This document shows positions 8,852-17,325 of a DNA stretch of 64,000 nucleotides, in pieces. Below the pieces are notes generated by a model that was not told where the DNA came from, did not search any database, and saw only the letters and a list, made by a program, of their open reading frames with translations. How positions within the stretch are numbered: the stretch's first letter is position 1; each line of letters begins with the position of its first letter. The position numbers and the translations under genes were made by a program. Location of the stretch: positions 1-64,000 of the forward strand of contig URBN01000007.1 in assembly GCA_900546145.1 (NCBI GenBank), written 5' to 3'. This DNA comes from an uncultured Desulfovibrio sp. GTDB lineage: Bacteria > Desulfobacterota > Desulfovibrionia > Desulfovibrionales > Desulfovibrionaceae.

Positions 8852-9670
8852 TTAACTCCATCCTTCGTCCGTGCCGTAGGTTACCTGAGTTGTGTTGCCC
8901 GCGTCCTCCAGCGTGTGAATGACGCTGAGGGCACGGTAGACGTCATCGATGCCCCTGCGGCTGTCATATACGTGCACCAGCCGGCTATGCGTGAGCCCGG
9001 GAAGGACTACGGAGGTGACGACGCCGATACCACCCACGGCCAATGGAGGAGTATGAGCTATGAGATTTTCGGCAGTCGCCACCCTGTACTCGTCACCGGG
9101 TTCGTCTCCGTCGCTCCACGTGAGACCGGAAGCTCCCAGCCAGAGCGCGTGCCTGTGCATGTCGCAGCCGTATGAACGTTCAAGCGTTGTTCCGAGCTGC
9201 TTGATGGCTCTGGCCACGGTGCAGTTGCTGAATACCTGATGAGGGAGGACTGGAGAGGGAATGGAGATATTTCCGACAGAGAGGCCTGTCTTTGCCAGGA
9301 GGCGCCGGGCAACGACATCTGCCGGCTCGTTGAGGAAACTCTCTGTTACCCGTGTTGTGGCTAAGGACTGTTCCTGGCCTACGCAGCGCACGATCACGGC
9401 GTCAGCGTCAGGAGCTGAGGCGTGCGGCTGGTCTATGCCAGAGATAGATCCTTCCCACTCCTGCCAGAGCGAGTCTTCCCCTCTGTATCCGAAGCAGATA
9501 TCCACAGGCTGTCCCACGGCCAGGGATGCGCGCACAGTGCCTTCCGGATCGGGAATAACAACAGACGCCATCCCAACGACTGCACGGCGTCTTGATATGA
9601 TCTCTATTTTTGGGCTTCTGGTTATGTCCAGAGGCCCGATTAAGCAGCGCACGTTGAAACCTTCAATCAT
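8852..9670 (-). CDS. Baseplate hub protein (Mu gp44 / gpD-like)
   Basis: 272 residues; ATG 9670 overlaps the preceding stop (TGATG). Contains an N-terminal beta domain with GQPVDICFGYRG and a segment EPADVVARRLLAKTGLSVGN, typical of hub proteins of the phage late control D / Mu gp44 family, followed by further beta-rich domains. The position between the gp43-like gene and the spike supports the call. The hub forms the central baseplate ring that holds the spike. Confidence 0.75.
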   Translation of the reverse strand: MIEGFNVRCLIGPLDITRSPKIEIISRRRAVVGMASVVIPDPEGTVRASLAVGQPVDICFGYRGEDSLWQEWEGSISGIDQPHASAPDADAVIVRCVGQEQSLATTRVTESFLNEPADVVARRLLAKTGLSVGNISIPSPVLPHQVFSNCTVARAIKQLGTTLERSYGCDMHRHALWLGASGLTWSDGDEPGDEYRVATAENLIAHTPPLAVGGIGVVTSVVLPGLTHSRLVHVYDSRRGIDDVYRALSVIHTLEDAGNTTQVTYGTDEGWS

Positions 9671-10242
9671 CACTTGAGATCCGCTTTGATCGTGTATTCC
9701 TCGGCCTCTTTCCTGGCAGAGGATGCGGCCTTGCCCGCGTTGTTCCCTTTCGAGGCGGCCTGCCTGGCGGCCTGGGCGAGGCTTTTGGGCGTAATTTTCG
9801 AGGCTGCTGCCTGTTCAAGCTTCACGACAGGCGGGTTGTGTTCGGTGAAGGCAAGCTGCGCCTGGATTTCATCAGAGCTTGAGGTTTCGGAGGATTCAAG
9901 GCGGGAGAAGACCACCTGGCGCACGCCCCGGGCCTGCATATGCCTGTTGGCCACGGTGAAGATGGCGGGGTTGGCGCTTCCGTCTGTCTGCCTGAAGTAC
10001 CCGTTGATGGTCTGAAGCTTGTCATAGCAGGAGCCCTGGTCATCCGTGGGCAGAAGGAGCGTGATGCTGATGGACGTGTCTTCCCAGCCCTGCGGCGTCT
10101 TTTTCTTGCCCGAGGTCTTGTCGACGCTCTGCTCGTCCATGCGGACAGAATCGCTCACTTTCAGGTTCTGGAGGAGCCCGGGAAGGGCATCTCCACCAAT
10201 GCGGACAATGCCGTCTTCAAAGGTCAGCAGTTTGATGCTCAT
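9670..10242 (-). CDS. Baseplate/tail protein in the Mu gp43 position, unassigned
   Basis: 190 residues; its ATG overlaps the tape-measure stop (ATGA). Residues 1-60 are beta-rich (LLTFEDGIVRIGGDALPGLL); residues 140-190 are an Ala/Lys-rich helical tail. I do not recognise a named family. The region SVDKTSGKKKTPQGWEDTSI resembles tube-initiator proteins that sit between tape measure and hub. Mu gp43 (DNA circularisation family) occupies the same slot but is longer. Function is inferred from position only. Confidence 0.6.
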   Translation of the reverse strand: MSIKLLTFEDGIVRIGGDALPGLLQNLKVSDSVRMDEQSVDKTSGKKKTPQGWEDTSISITLLLPTDDQGSCYDKLQTINGYFRQTDGSANPAIFTVANRHMQARGVRQVVFSRLESSETSSSDEIQAQLAFTEHNPPVVKLEQAAASKITPKSLAQAARQAASKGNNAGKAASSARKEAEEYTIKADLK

Positions 10243-12833
10243 GCCAGCCCCTCCCCGTATTCCGTGGCCGCCTGGCGGAGTTCATCGTAGAAACTGTTGG
10301 CGTCCTTAACGTTCGGCAGGGTGATGTTGGCGATGTGCAGCGTCCAGTAGCGAGGCTGTGCGGCCGTGTCGCCTGCCTGCCTGGCTCTTTCCTGCTGCCC
10401 TTCCGTTCCTGTAGTGCCGTCAGGCATGGGAACCTCAGGCGTCTGAATGGGCAGGGAACGGGGGGTCATGCTCTGAATAGCCTTCAGAGAAGAGGTAACA
10501 TTTGACGTATCCAGAGCCGGGAGGGCTGCGCCGCCGGCATCGGTCAGAGCTGTGCGGATGTTCTGTCCAATCGGCTCGAGGGAACGGCTGACCGTCCCCT
10601 GCAGGGTGCCGGCTCCGAGGGCAACGCCTCCGGCGAGGGTTGTCATCATCTTCTGGCCCGAGAGGGTCAGTGTAGAGAGCGGCCCCTCTTTGGCGTCGGA
10701 GTGCGGGAGCAGGCTTCCGATTTTATCGAAGACGCCGGAAACGGCGTCCCTGATACTCCCGGCAGCTGACAGGATGCCATTCTTGAGCGTCTCAAGAATT
10801 TTCCGGCCGCATTCTGAAAGATCGATGCTGTTGAGGAAATTGACCACGTCATCGAAGGCCGCTCTGATGGCATCGCCGATACCCAGACTGTCGGCGATGC
10901 CCATAACTGCGCTGACCAGGGAATCGCATGCGCCCCTGGCCGCGTTCAGGGCGCCAGTCCAGTCCCCATTGATGATAGCTATGACCCAGTCGAACAGGTT
11001 CTTGAGGATGCTGAGCCCCTGCACCACGGCGTTGATGGCGGCGCCGAGCAGACCGAAGCCAACGCTCACAATGGATCCGAGAATTTCGCCGAAGTTTTCC
11101 CAGGACGCGGCTTCAGAGGACACGTCAACGCCGAAAAGCTTACCTATAGCGGACCCCAGAGAGGTTATGGCGTCCATGAGCCTGAGCATGGCCGGCGTAA
11201 TAAGTTCCGTGAACTTTGAAAAATCGAGACCTTCCCAGAAACCGGTGAAGAGGCTCTTCACCCGGTAAATGGCCTTCGAGATGTTGATGACTAGGGGAGT
11301 AAGGCCGGATGCATCCAGCTGCTTCGCAAGCTCACCTTTGATGGTCACGGTAGATCCGGTCAGGCTCTGGAAAGCGGCGATGACACCGCGGATCACGAGA
11401 GAGACATTTTGGGCCCAGCGGTCGATGGTGTCTCCAATGCCGGCAAAATTCGACTTGTAGACGGCATAGAGCGTCCCGATGACGGCGATGAGGGCCCAGA
11501 AGGGGACGCCGAGGCCTACGAGAGCGGCCCTGAGCGGTGCCAGTGTGCCCGTGATGAGAGGCATGACACGGGAGAGGCCCCAGCTCGCGGCGCTGAATGC
11601 GGTGACGGCGATGACAGCCGTAGACAGGGCGCCAGCCAACGAGATGAGCCACTGCCCGATGGCAGACTCGGCTACGGCGCGCAGCGCTTCCGCAATGACG
11701 CCAAGGGCATTTGCGCCCGCTGTAATGGCAGGCAGAAAAGCCTTGCCTATGGCGATGGCAAGGTTCCTGACGCGGTTTCCGAGAAGCTGGAGTGCGTTCT
11801 TGGTGGTTCTGGCTCTCTGGTCAAACTCGGACTGCATGGATCCGGCATACCTGGCCTTGTCCCGGACAAGGTCGAAGGCCTGGTTGAGGTTGTCCACGTT
11901 CTGGAGAAGGGGAGCAATGGCGCCGATGGATTCCTCGCCGAAGAGCTGCGTGAGGACGGACATCTGATTTTCCCTGGGCAGGGCAGCAATGGCTCCCAGA
12001 ACGGCCTTCATTGTGCCTTCCGCATCCTTCTGCATGCCTTTGGCAAGGTCTCCGGCAGAGAATCCGAGTTTTTTTAAGGTCGTTATCTGGGTCTTGGTCA
12101 TGGCGCTGCCCTGGGTGAGCGTCGTCACGAAGTTCTTCAGAGCTGTAGACGCAACCTCGGGTGCGGCGCCTGCTGACAGGAAAGCGGCGCCGAGAGCGGC
12201 CACCTGCGTCTCGGTAAGGCCGCAGGCCATAGCCGTGGCGCCCATACGCTGTATGACCTCTCCCAGAGCCGGAGCAGTGGCGTTCATATGGTTGGAAAGG
12301 TAGTTGACGGCATCGCCCAGACTGTAGACCTGGGGGAGTGTGAGGTTCATGCCGGCACGCCAGTCAGCCATCATCTTGCCTGCCTGGGCACCGGTAAGGT
12401 CAAAGGCAACGCCCATCTTGGCCGCCTGCTCAGCGAATTCCTGCAGATCGTTTTTCGCGATGCCGGACTGCCCTGCCGCGGCGATGATATCCGCGATGCC
12501 GGAGGCGGCCATGGGAATGCGTGCGGACATGTCCTGGATGCTCTTCCCCATGGCGTCGAATTCCGCTGCGGAATCGAAGTCCACGACCTTGCGGACCTCA
12601 GCCATGCTTTCTTCAAAGTCCATGGCGGACCTGGCACATGCGCCGAAAGCCCCCAGAAGGGCTCCGGCGGCTGCGGCAACGGGTGCCATGGATACGGCCA
12701 GGCGCCCCATGGAATCCCCCAGGCCGGCGGCATGCCCTTTGGTCGCGGCCATGGCTGCCTGAACCCTGCCCAGGGGGCCGCTCATCAAGTCCACGAGGTT
12801 CAGCGTGGCGAAAACCTGGAAGGCCTCCATCAT
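10239..12833 (-). CDS. Tail tape measure protein (TP901 type)
   Basis: 864 residues. The N-terminal part (MDFEESMAEVRKVVDFDSAA, then MAASGIADIIAAAGQSGIA) is the TP901-type tape-measure core. Middle segments near residues 390-470 are strongly hydrophobic and could insert in the host membrane for DNA passage. The C-terminus is amphipathic. Length sets tail length in this family. It starts at an ATG overlapping the stop of the frameshifted chaperone extension, the usual arrangement for tail assembly genes, and its own stop overlaps the next gene. Confidence 0.92.
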   Translation of the reverse strand: MMEAFQVFATLNLVDLMSGPLGRVQAAMAATKGHAAGLGDSMGRLAVSMAPVAAAAGALLGAFGACARSAMDFEESMAEVRKVVDFDSAAEFDAMGKSIQDMSARIPMAASGIADIIAAAGQSGIAKNDLQEFAEQAAKMGVAFDLTGAQAGKMMADWRAGMNLTLPQVYSLGDAVNYLSNHMNATAPALGEVIQRMGATAMACGLTETQVAALGAAFLSAGAAPEVASTALKNFVTTLTQGSAMTKTQITTLKKLGFSAGDLAKGMQKDAEGTMKAVLGAIAALPRENQMSVLTQLFGEESIGAIAPLLQNVDNLNQAFDLVRDKARYAGSMQSEFDQRARTTKNALQLLGNRVRNLAIAIGKAFLPAITAGANALGVIAEALRAVAESAIGQWLISLAGALSTAVIAVTAFSAASWGLSRVMPLITGTLAPLRAALVGLGVPFWALIAVIGTLYAVYKSNFAGIGDTIDRWAQNVSLVIRGVIAAFQSLTGSTVTIKGELAKQLDASGLTPLVINISKAIYRVKSLFTGFWEGLDFSKFTELITPAMLRLMDAITSLGSAIGKLFGVDVSSEAASWENFGEILGSIVSVGFGLLGAAINAVVQGLSILKNLFDWVIAIINGDWTGALNAARGACDSLVSAVMGIADSLGIGDAIRAAFDDVVNFLNSIDLSECGRKILETLKNGILSAAGSIRDAVSGVFDKIGSLLPHSDAKEGPLSTLTLSGQKMMTTLAGGVALGAGTLQGTVSRSLEPIGQNIRTALTDAGGAALPALDTSNVTSSLKAIQSMTPRSLPIQTPEVPMPDGTTGTEGQQERARQAGDTAAQPRYWTLHIANITLPNVKDANSFYDELRQAATEYGEGLA

Positions 12834-13296
12834 TTACTCCCGAAAATCCGGCCCAGCGCCTGAAAATACCGTCTCTCCATCCATGCAGCCTCCCGGACCT
12901 GATCTGCCCACTCGCCGAGGTCCTCGGCGGGAGCGGTGTGGAGCCAGTGCAGGATCATTGCGTCCCCCTGGCCCCACTGGTCCGGGTCTTCCCCTAGTTT
13001 CCCAGGTCGGCCTTTACGCCTACGGCTGTGATGAGAGCCCCGCTGTAAGAAGTCGTGATGCCGGGATACTCTTCCATTGCCTGAAGCAGGCTTTCCTTGT
13101 CGTCAGGATGCACGGTGGAAAGAAGAAGCGTGCGGGAAGCGAGGCTGGCATTCTTGCCGGCTGTATCCTGCAGCCGCCTGATTTCAGTCTTAGTGGGTTT
13201 AGCGAAGCGGAAGGAGAGTTCGACTTCCTTGCCTTCCCAGGGGTCCGAGAAGGTCAGGGGGAAAGCAACATATTTGCGGTCGTCAGTCTCTGGCAT
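12830..13296 (-). CDS. Tail assembly chaperone, -1 frameshift long form
   Basis: Predicted fusion made when ribosomes slip one base back on GGGAAAC at 13003-12997. After residue 100 translation continues for 55 codons in the -1 frame (including DPDQWGQGDAMILHWLHTAP), ending at TGA 12830, which overlaps the tape-measure ATG. Total about 155 residues. Mu gp41, P2 E/E' and lambda G/GT make short and long chaperones in this way, and the frame, the heptamer and the distance to the tape measure all fit. The extension could also be a free small ORF from ATG at 12958. Confidence 0.72.
12994..13296 (-). CDS. Tail assembly chaperone, short form (Mu gp41-like)
   Basis: 100 residues, ATG 13296 with GGAGG. 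Contains KPTKTEIRRLQDTAGKNASL and a helical middle, typical of small chaperones made between tube and tape-measure genes. The last codons read CTG GGA AAC TAG, so a GGGAAAC heptamer sits in the frame needed for -1 ribosomal frameshifting right at the stop. The short form is the termination product; the long form is annotated separately. Confidence 0.8.
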   Translation of the reverse strand: MPETDDRKYVAFPLTFSDPWEGKEVELSFRFAKPTKTEIRRLQDTAGKNASLASRTLLLSTVHPDDKESLLQAMEEYPGITTSYSGALITAVGVKADLGN

Positions 13297-13314
13297 GTAT
13301 CATAACCTCCTGGT

Positions 13315-13776
13315 TTAGATGGTGGCGCTTTCAGCCTTGGCGGCGACGCCGTTCCAGATGATGGGAGAGAGAATGGTGAAGTCGCAGGAGACGGGAGAGG
13401 CGTTGTTATCACCCTGGCTCGCGCCGCCGCCCGAGAACTTCGTGATGCGGCAGTTCTTGAGCGTGTCGGTCACGGTGCCCATGTCGGAATTTGCGTAGCT
13501 CACGACTATGGTGAAGGGCGTGTGGTCATAGATGCCGCCCGTGGTGCCATCCGTAAGGGCGGACTTGAGCTTCTCCCACTCGTCCCTGTCGAGAACCATG
13601 GAGCCGGAGGCCTCGTAATTTCCGCGGCCCCAGGAGCGGGCAATGCCGCCCTTGCCGTACCGGGCTGTGATTTCCTGCTGGTCCTCGTATTTGATTTCTG
13701 TGATGCCTACAGCTTCGCCCTGCGGGAGGGTGACGCTGATGTCTTCCCAGTCATAGCCTCTGCCATTGATAGCCAT
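13315..13776 (-). CDS. Tail tube protein (Mu gpM-like)
   Basis: 153 residues, ATG 13776 with a GAGGAGG site. Begins with the tube pattern MAINGRGYDWEDISVTLPQG and carries DQQEITARYGKGGIARSWGR near residue 35, closely matching the tail tube family of Mu-like phages. It polymerises into the inner tube inside the sheath. It lies between sheath and chaperone genes, the conserved order. Confidence 0.9.
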   Translation of the reverse strand: MAINGRGYDWEDISVTLPQGEAVGITEIKYEDQQEITARYGKGGIARSWGRGNYEASGSMVLDRDEWEKLKSALTDGTTGGIYDHTPFTIVVSYANSDMGTVTDTLKNCRITKFSGGGASQGDNNASPVSCDFTILSPIIWNGVAAKAESATI

Positions 13777-13790
13777 ATCCGTACCCTCCT

Positions 13791-15500
13791 CTAGTAGAGC
13801 TCACGGCTGCGCGGATCGAAGGTGGTGCCCGCGTATACGTAGGAGTTATAGAGTTTGATCTGGCGGATAATCGGGATGCCCACGAGGGTGATCTCTACGC
13901 TCACGCCGTTGTTGACGATGTCCTGGCCGTCCGGAATGTCCACGACATACCCTGCAAGTTCCTGAGGGCTCGCGGTGGTCATGGCGTCAAGGGCGGTTTC
14001 AAGGTTCGCCTTGAGGTAGGCGAGGCCGGAAGTGCTGGACGGCCTCAGGGGGTCGCCCGCCTCGTCGTACATAGATTTGAGGGCAGCAATGCGGGTCAGG
14101 CGCACAGCCTTGAAGACAGTGCGGAGCACTTCCTCATAGCGGAAGTCGGAAGTGCTGTCGGCCATGGTGCGGGAATCACCCCAGTAGGTACCTTCCATGC
14201 CGCAGTAGGAACGGGCCGTGATGTAGCCGGCGTCCTCCAGTTCTTTCTGGGCTGCGCTCCAGTCATCAGGCAGAGCGAGAGGAGACACGGGACCGTCCTT
14301 TACACGGCCGGTGGCGCGCTGCACGGGAATGGACATGACTTGTCCGGCCTGCAGAGCGCCGGCATTCCGGAAGCGGCGCAGGCCGCCCGTCTCGGTCACT
14401 TCGCCGTACTGGGCGCAGACGGTCACGAAGCGCGCGGCGAGGCTCTGCCTTTCTGCCACCATGGCCGTGGTGAAGGAACTGACGTCTTCTCCGGCGTAAG
14501 GCAGCCTGGTTTCCATCTTGAAGTAAGTGGGCCTCTGGACGTTCCAGAGTTCTTCCGCCCTGGCTTCCGCGGCGGCCCAGTCAACGGAGTCGGAAGGGCC
14601 AGCTATGTAGACGAATTCCACGTCGTATACGGAAAGCGGTTCTTCCAGGGCAGCAAAGACATCCGCGATGGTGGGCGCGGGCGCCAGGAGTTCACAGGTG
14701 TAGGTGGTACCGGTGACGTAGGTCCCCTCGGGAAAGGTAATTTCCACGCCGTAATCAGAGAGCGTGAGCGTGCCATCGGCAGGGATGGTACGCGTGGAGC
14801 CGAAGTTGTCGCCGCCGTCCACAGAGAGCCTATAGGTACCCTCATTAAGTGCGCCGCTCTTAACCACCTGGAGGACAAGCTCCGCGCTGTCGAGCACGGA
14901 CTCCGCCTCAGTCACAGTAATCAGGGGACTTGTGGTGTCACCCACACGGGTGACAGGTCCCACGGGAGTACGGATACTGAAGGAGTACTCTGCGCCCTCG
15001 TCCAGCGAAGCTCCGGAAGGGAAGGAGATGGTTACTCCGGTTGGGGTACTGCCTTTGGTGATGCTGAGGGATGCGGCGGACGTGGTCTCGTCTCCGAACC
15101 CGACGCCTCCATCGTTGGAAATCTGCACTTTGGCTGTGCCGATAGCGCCACCCGAGGTCACCCTGATAATGACGTCGGCATTCTGGGCGGGCACGCCGGT
15201 GACGATGCAGTCAACTTTGGTTCCTGTCTTCTGAACTCCGGAAATATAGCCGCCGCTCTGGCCCTTCACGGGGACGGCGATGAGATAGGGATCCTGACCG
15301 GCAGTCAGCAGCATGTCGCGGACACGGTCCACGAGAGGACCTGTTCCCAGAAGGGAACCGAGGTCGCTGCGGGCGCCCACGAGGTAGGCCTTGCCCACGG
15401 TTCCCCTGGAACAGACACCTGCGACAAGGGCTTTGCCGTTGGCATTGTCGTTGACGATGCCGGAGGTGCCGTCAATGAGAAATTCGAATACATCGCCCAT
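13791..15500 (-). CDS. Tail sheath protein (Mu gpL-like)
   Basis: 569 residues from ATG 15500, which has AAGGAGG; a GTG ten codons upstream has no good site. Residues 1-80 fold into the sheath N-terminal region (GTSGIVNDNANGKALVAGVC). The middle has two related beta inserts (SGGAIGTAKVQISNDGG and GTYRLSVDGGDNFGSTRTIP), which may decorate the outside of the sheath. The C-terminus (IRQIKLYNSYVYAGTTFDPR) matches sheath family ends that contact the tube. It drives tail contraction. Confidence 0.9.
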   Translation of the reverse strand: MGDVFEFLIDGTSGIVNDNANGKALVAGVCSRGTVGKAYLVGARSDLGSLLGTGPLVDRVRDMLLTAGQDPYLIAVPVKGQSGGYISGVQKTGTKVDCIVTGVPAQNADVIIRVTSGGAIGTAKVQISNDGGVGFGDETTSAASLSITKGSTPTGVTISFPSGASLDEGAEYSFSIRTPVGPVTRVGDTTSPLITVTEAESVLDSAELVLQVVKSGALNEGTYRLSVDGGDNFGSTRTIPADGTLTLSDYGVEITFPEGTYVTGTTYTCELLAPAPTIADVFAALEEPLSVYDVEFVYIAGPSDSVDWAAAEARAEELWNVQRPTYFKMETRLPYAGEDVSSFTTAMVAERQSLAARFVTVCAQYGEVTETGGLRRFRNAGALQAGQVMSIPVQRATGRVKDGPVSPLALPDDWSAAQKELEDAGYITARSYCGMEGTYWGDSRTMADSTSDFRYEEVLRTVFKAVRLTRIAALKSMYDEAGDPLRPSSTSGLAYLKANLETALDAMTTASPQELAGYVVDIPDGQDIVNNGVSVEITLVGIPIIRQIKLYNSYVYAGTTFDPRSRELY

Positions 15501-15513
15501 GGCTGGTGCCTCC

Positions 15514-15753
15514 TTATGCTCTGCCACCAATCGGACGGGTCCTGGTCCTCTCCAGGGCGGCCGAGTACTCGGCTTCGGTCACCTTCTTGTCTGCGGCCCA
15601 GTCCATGAGACGGCAGACGCCTGCCTGAAGCCACGTGGGGACACGGTGCATGGAGGCAAGTTCGGAGAGGGACAGAAGAGGGGCGGCCGCCTTGGCAGGG
15701 GCCTTGTCGGTCGCGGCCTGGGCCGTTTCCTTGTCGGTATTCTTGGAAGCCAT
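15514..15753 (-). CDS. Small tail-region protein (Mu gp38 position)
   Basis: 79 residues, ATG 15753 with AGGAG. Ala/Lys-rich first 25 residues, then a helical region with LLSLSELASMHRVPTWLQAG. It sits just before the sheath gene, like the small gp38 of Mu, which has no firm function. Possibly a sheath-related assembly factor; this is inference from position. Confidence 0.6.
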   Translation of the reverse strand: MASKNTDKETAQAATDKAPAKAAAPLLSLSELASMHRVPTWLQAGVCRLMDWAADKKVTEAEYSAALERTRTRPIGGRA

Positions 15754-15756
15754 GAG

Positions 15757-16278
15757 TTACTCCTTGTAAATCTTGGGAGTGATGGAAATCGTCGGGATGA
15801 GAGCTTCGGCCTCTTCGGAGGTGACCCTCCACACGAACTCCACCACGAAAAGCCTGTTCATCCGGTTGAAGACGCGGATCACGCTGTCGCCCACTCTCGT
15901 GTCTGCTTCACGGCCGAAGGTGGCCTCCTGAACGCGAATTTTCACCCAGTTGCCCCGGCTGTCGTTTCCGCCGCGTGGGAGGGCTGGCACAAAAGCCACG
16001 CAGAAAGCCTCCAGCCATGTCCGGTTGTCCGCGAGCACATTGGCATTGACCGTCAGTTCCACTTCGTAAAGCTCTCTCTTGCGGATTTGTTTCGTTGTCG
16101 TGCGGGATATGGCCAGCTTGCGCCCTGTGCGGGTGTATCTCTCCGGCATGAACTGAAGTTCGAGGCGCGGGCGCCTGATAGTCAGGTTGTCCTTTTTCAC
16201 AATGTCGATCACACTGCCTTCCGGCATGCCGGCGGACAGCGCCGCCCGCGTGATGACCTCTCTGGCGAATGACTGCAT
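15757..16278 (-). CDS. Phage tail terminator/connector-region protein (gp37 position)
   Basis: 173 residues, ATG 16278 with a TAGGAT site. Mixed alpha/beta composition with RPRLELQFMPERYTRTGRKL and VFNRMNRLFVVEFVWRVTSE. No clear family by eye. Mu gp37 lies in the same slot between the gpG-like and sheath genes, and the size fits a tail-completion protein. Role inferred from synteny only. Confidence 0.6.
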   Translation of the reverse strand: MQSFAREVITRAALSAGMPEGSVIDIVKKDNLTIRRPRLELQFMPERYTRTGRKLAISRTTTKQIRKRELYEVELTVNANVLADNRTWLEAFCVAFVPALPRGGNDSRGNWVKIRVQEATFGREADTRVGDSVIRVFNRMNRLFVVEFVWRVTSEEAEALIPTISITPKIYKE

Positions 16279-16286
16279 GTGGAATC

Positions 16287-16781
16287 CTACGGTTTGAAAG
16301 CCCCAGCTAAAAAGTCGGCCATAGTTTCCTTCACTTCCTCCATGTCGGTCTTGGACACTCCAAGAAAGGGGCGTGGCGGAATCGTCACCTTATCAGCAGA
16401 TACCGTCCGCCCGCCATTTCCCTTGAAGACAAGACGTTTTGCCTTTTTAGGTGTGATGGTGCCGCCTTTCTGATGAATACGGGCATAAACCAGGTTGCTG
16501 CCCACCATGACCTTGTCGGACGTGGCAGCGTAGTCGATGGACTTCTGGAGACGCCCGGTATCGGTCAGCGTCTGGCCGCCTTCATTAGCTGCCCGTCCTG
16601 ACTTGGGCCATTTCTGTCCCTGAGGATCTTCCTCATCCGCGAACCGCTGCAGCGTGCCGGATACCAGAGCTTCGCCCACAGAGTTCATGAGGGACTTCGT
16701 GTTTCCCAGTTTGAGGGCCGCCTTACCCATCGCCTTGTCGAACCCGCCCCAGTTCAGAGACACTCCGTTCTTCGCCGTCAT
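16287..16781 (-). CDS. Virion morphogenesis protein (Mu gpG / tail completion, PF05069-like)
   Basis: 164 residues, ATG 16781 with AGGGGG. Contains the family core: GQKWPKSGR, GQTLTDTGRLQKSIDYAATS, VGSNLVYARIHQKGGTITPK, and the end IPPRPFLGVSKTD. These features match phage virion morphogenesis protein G / P2 gpS, which completes the tail. It lies next to the gp36-like gene as in Mu. Confidence 0.87.
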   Translation of the reverse strand: MTAKNGVSLNWGGFDKAMGKAALKLGNTKSLMNSVGEALVSGTLQRFADEEDPQGQKWPKSGRAANEGGQTLTDTGRLQKSIDYAATSDKVMVGSNLVYARIHQKGGTITPKKAKRLVFKGNGGRTVSADKVTIPPRPFLGVSKTDMEEVKETMADFLAGAFKP

Positions 16782-16783
16782 TG

Positions 16784-17209
16784 TTACAGCCCCCTGAGGT
16801 CAAAAAATGGATGTCTGGATATCACAGCAAAACTCGGCTCCTCCCGGTCTGGATTCGATTCTTCAAGCGGAAGCTTCAGCTTGCCGGAAGCAATGTCTTC
16901 CAGAAGTGCCGTGCAGTATTTCCACTGCTTCTGCAGAGGAATCCATTCATTGGCAGTGTTTCCTTCCGTATCCACAAGCGTCGTAATGGCTTCCACCGTA
17001 CGGTAGGCGCTGATCACGGCGGCAATGTAGCGGACAAGCTCCGGCACATAGGGCCACGGCTGAGGATACCGGTAGGAAAGCGCGTCTCCGATTTCCCCGG
17101 AGACGGCTTCTATGGTTCTTTCCACAATGCCGGGATTCTGCTCCTCACACGCCGCCATATACCCGGCGTGCAGAAGGTCAATGATGTGGCCGCGGGTACA
17201 CAGGTTCAT
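16784..17209 (-). CDS. Mu gp36-like head-tail connector protein (DUF1320-like)
   Basis: 141 residues, ATG 17209 with an AAAAGG site. Helical protein with TIEAVSGEIGDALSYRYPQP and YIAAVISAYRTVEA, similar to the gp36/DUF1320 family of Mu-like phages that sits at the head-tail interface. It is the first gene after the capsid, separated by 116 bp that contain a small dyad. Confidence 0.75.
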   Translation of the reverse strand: MNLCTRGHIIDLLHAGYMAACEEQNPGIVERTIEAVSGEIGDALSYRYPQPWPYVPELVRYIAAVISAYRTVEAITTLVDTEGNTANEWIPLQKQWKYCTALLEDIASGKLKLPLEESNPDREEPSFAVISRHPFFDLRGL

Positions 17210-17325
17210 ACGTATGCCTTTTATTCGTTTTTTAGACTAGTTTTATACTAGTCCAATATCTTTTCCCCTTGTCCAGCCCGTCCAGAGGATTAAAACGTCT
17301 CTCCGGGGCGTACAGCGTTTTCCCG
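17210..17325 (-). other. Head/tail intergenic region with 7-bp dyad
   Basis: 116 bp between capsid and gp36-like genes. Contains GACTAGT (17235-17241) facing ACTAGTC (17247-17253) with a 5-base loop. On the transcribed minus strand the hairpin is followed by TAAAAAACG rather than a T tract, so it is not a standard terminator. TAGTCTAAAAA also occurs just upstream of the capsid gene (around 18340-18355). It marks the join between head and tail modules. Confidence 0.4.

Noticed and set aside
17235..17253. GACTAGT/ACTAGTC hairpin as capsid terminator
   Set aside because: The transcribed strand has A residues, not T, after the stem, so it was kept only as a dyad.
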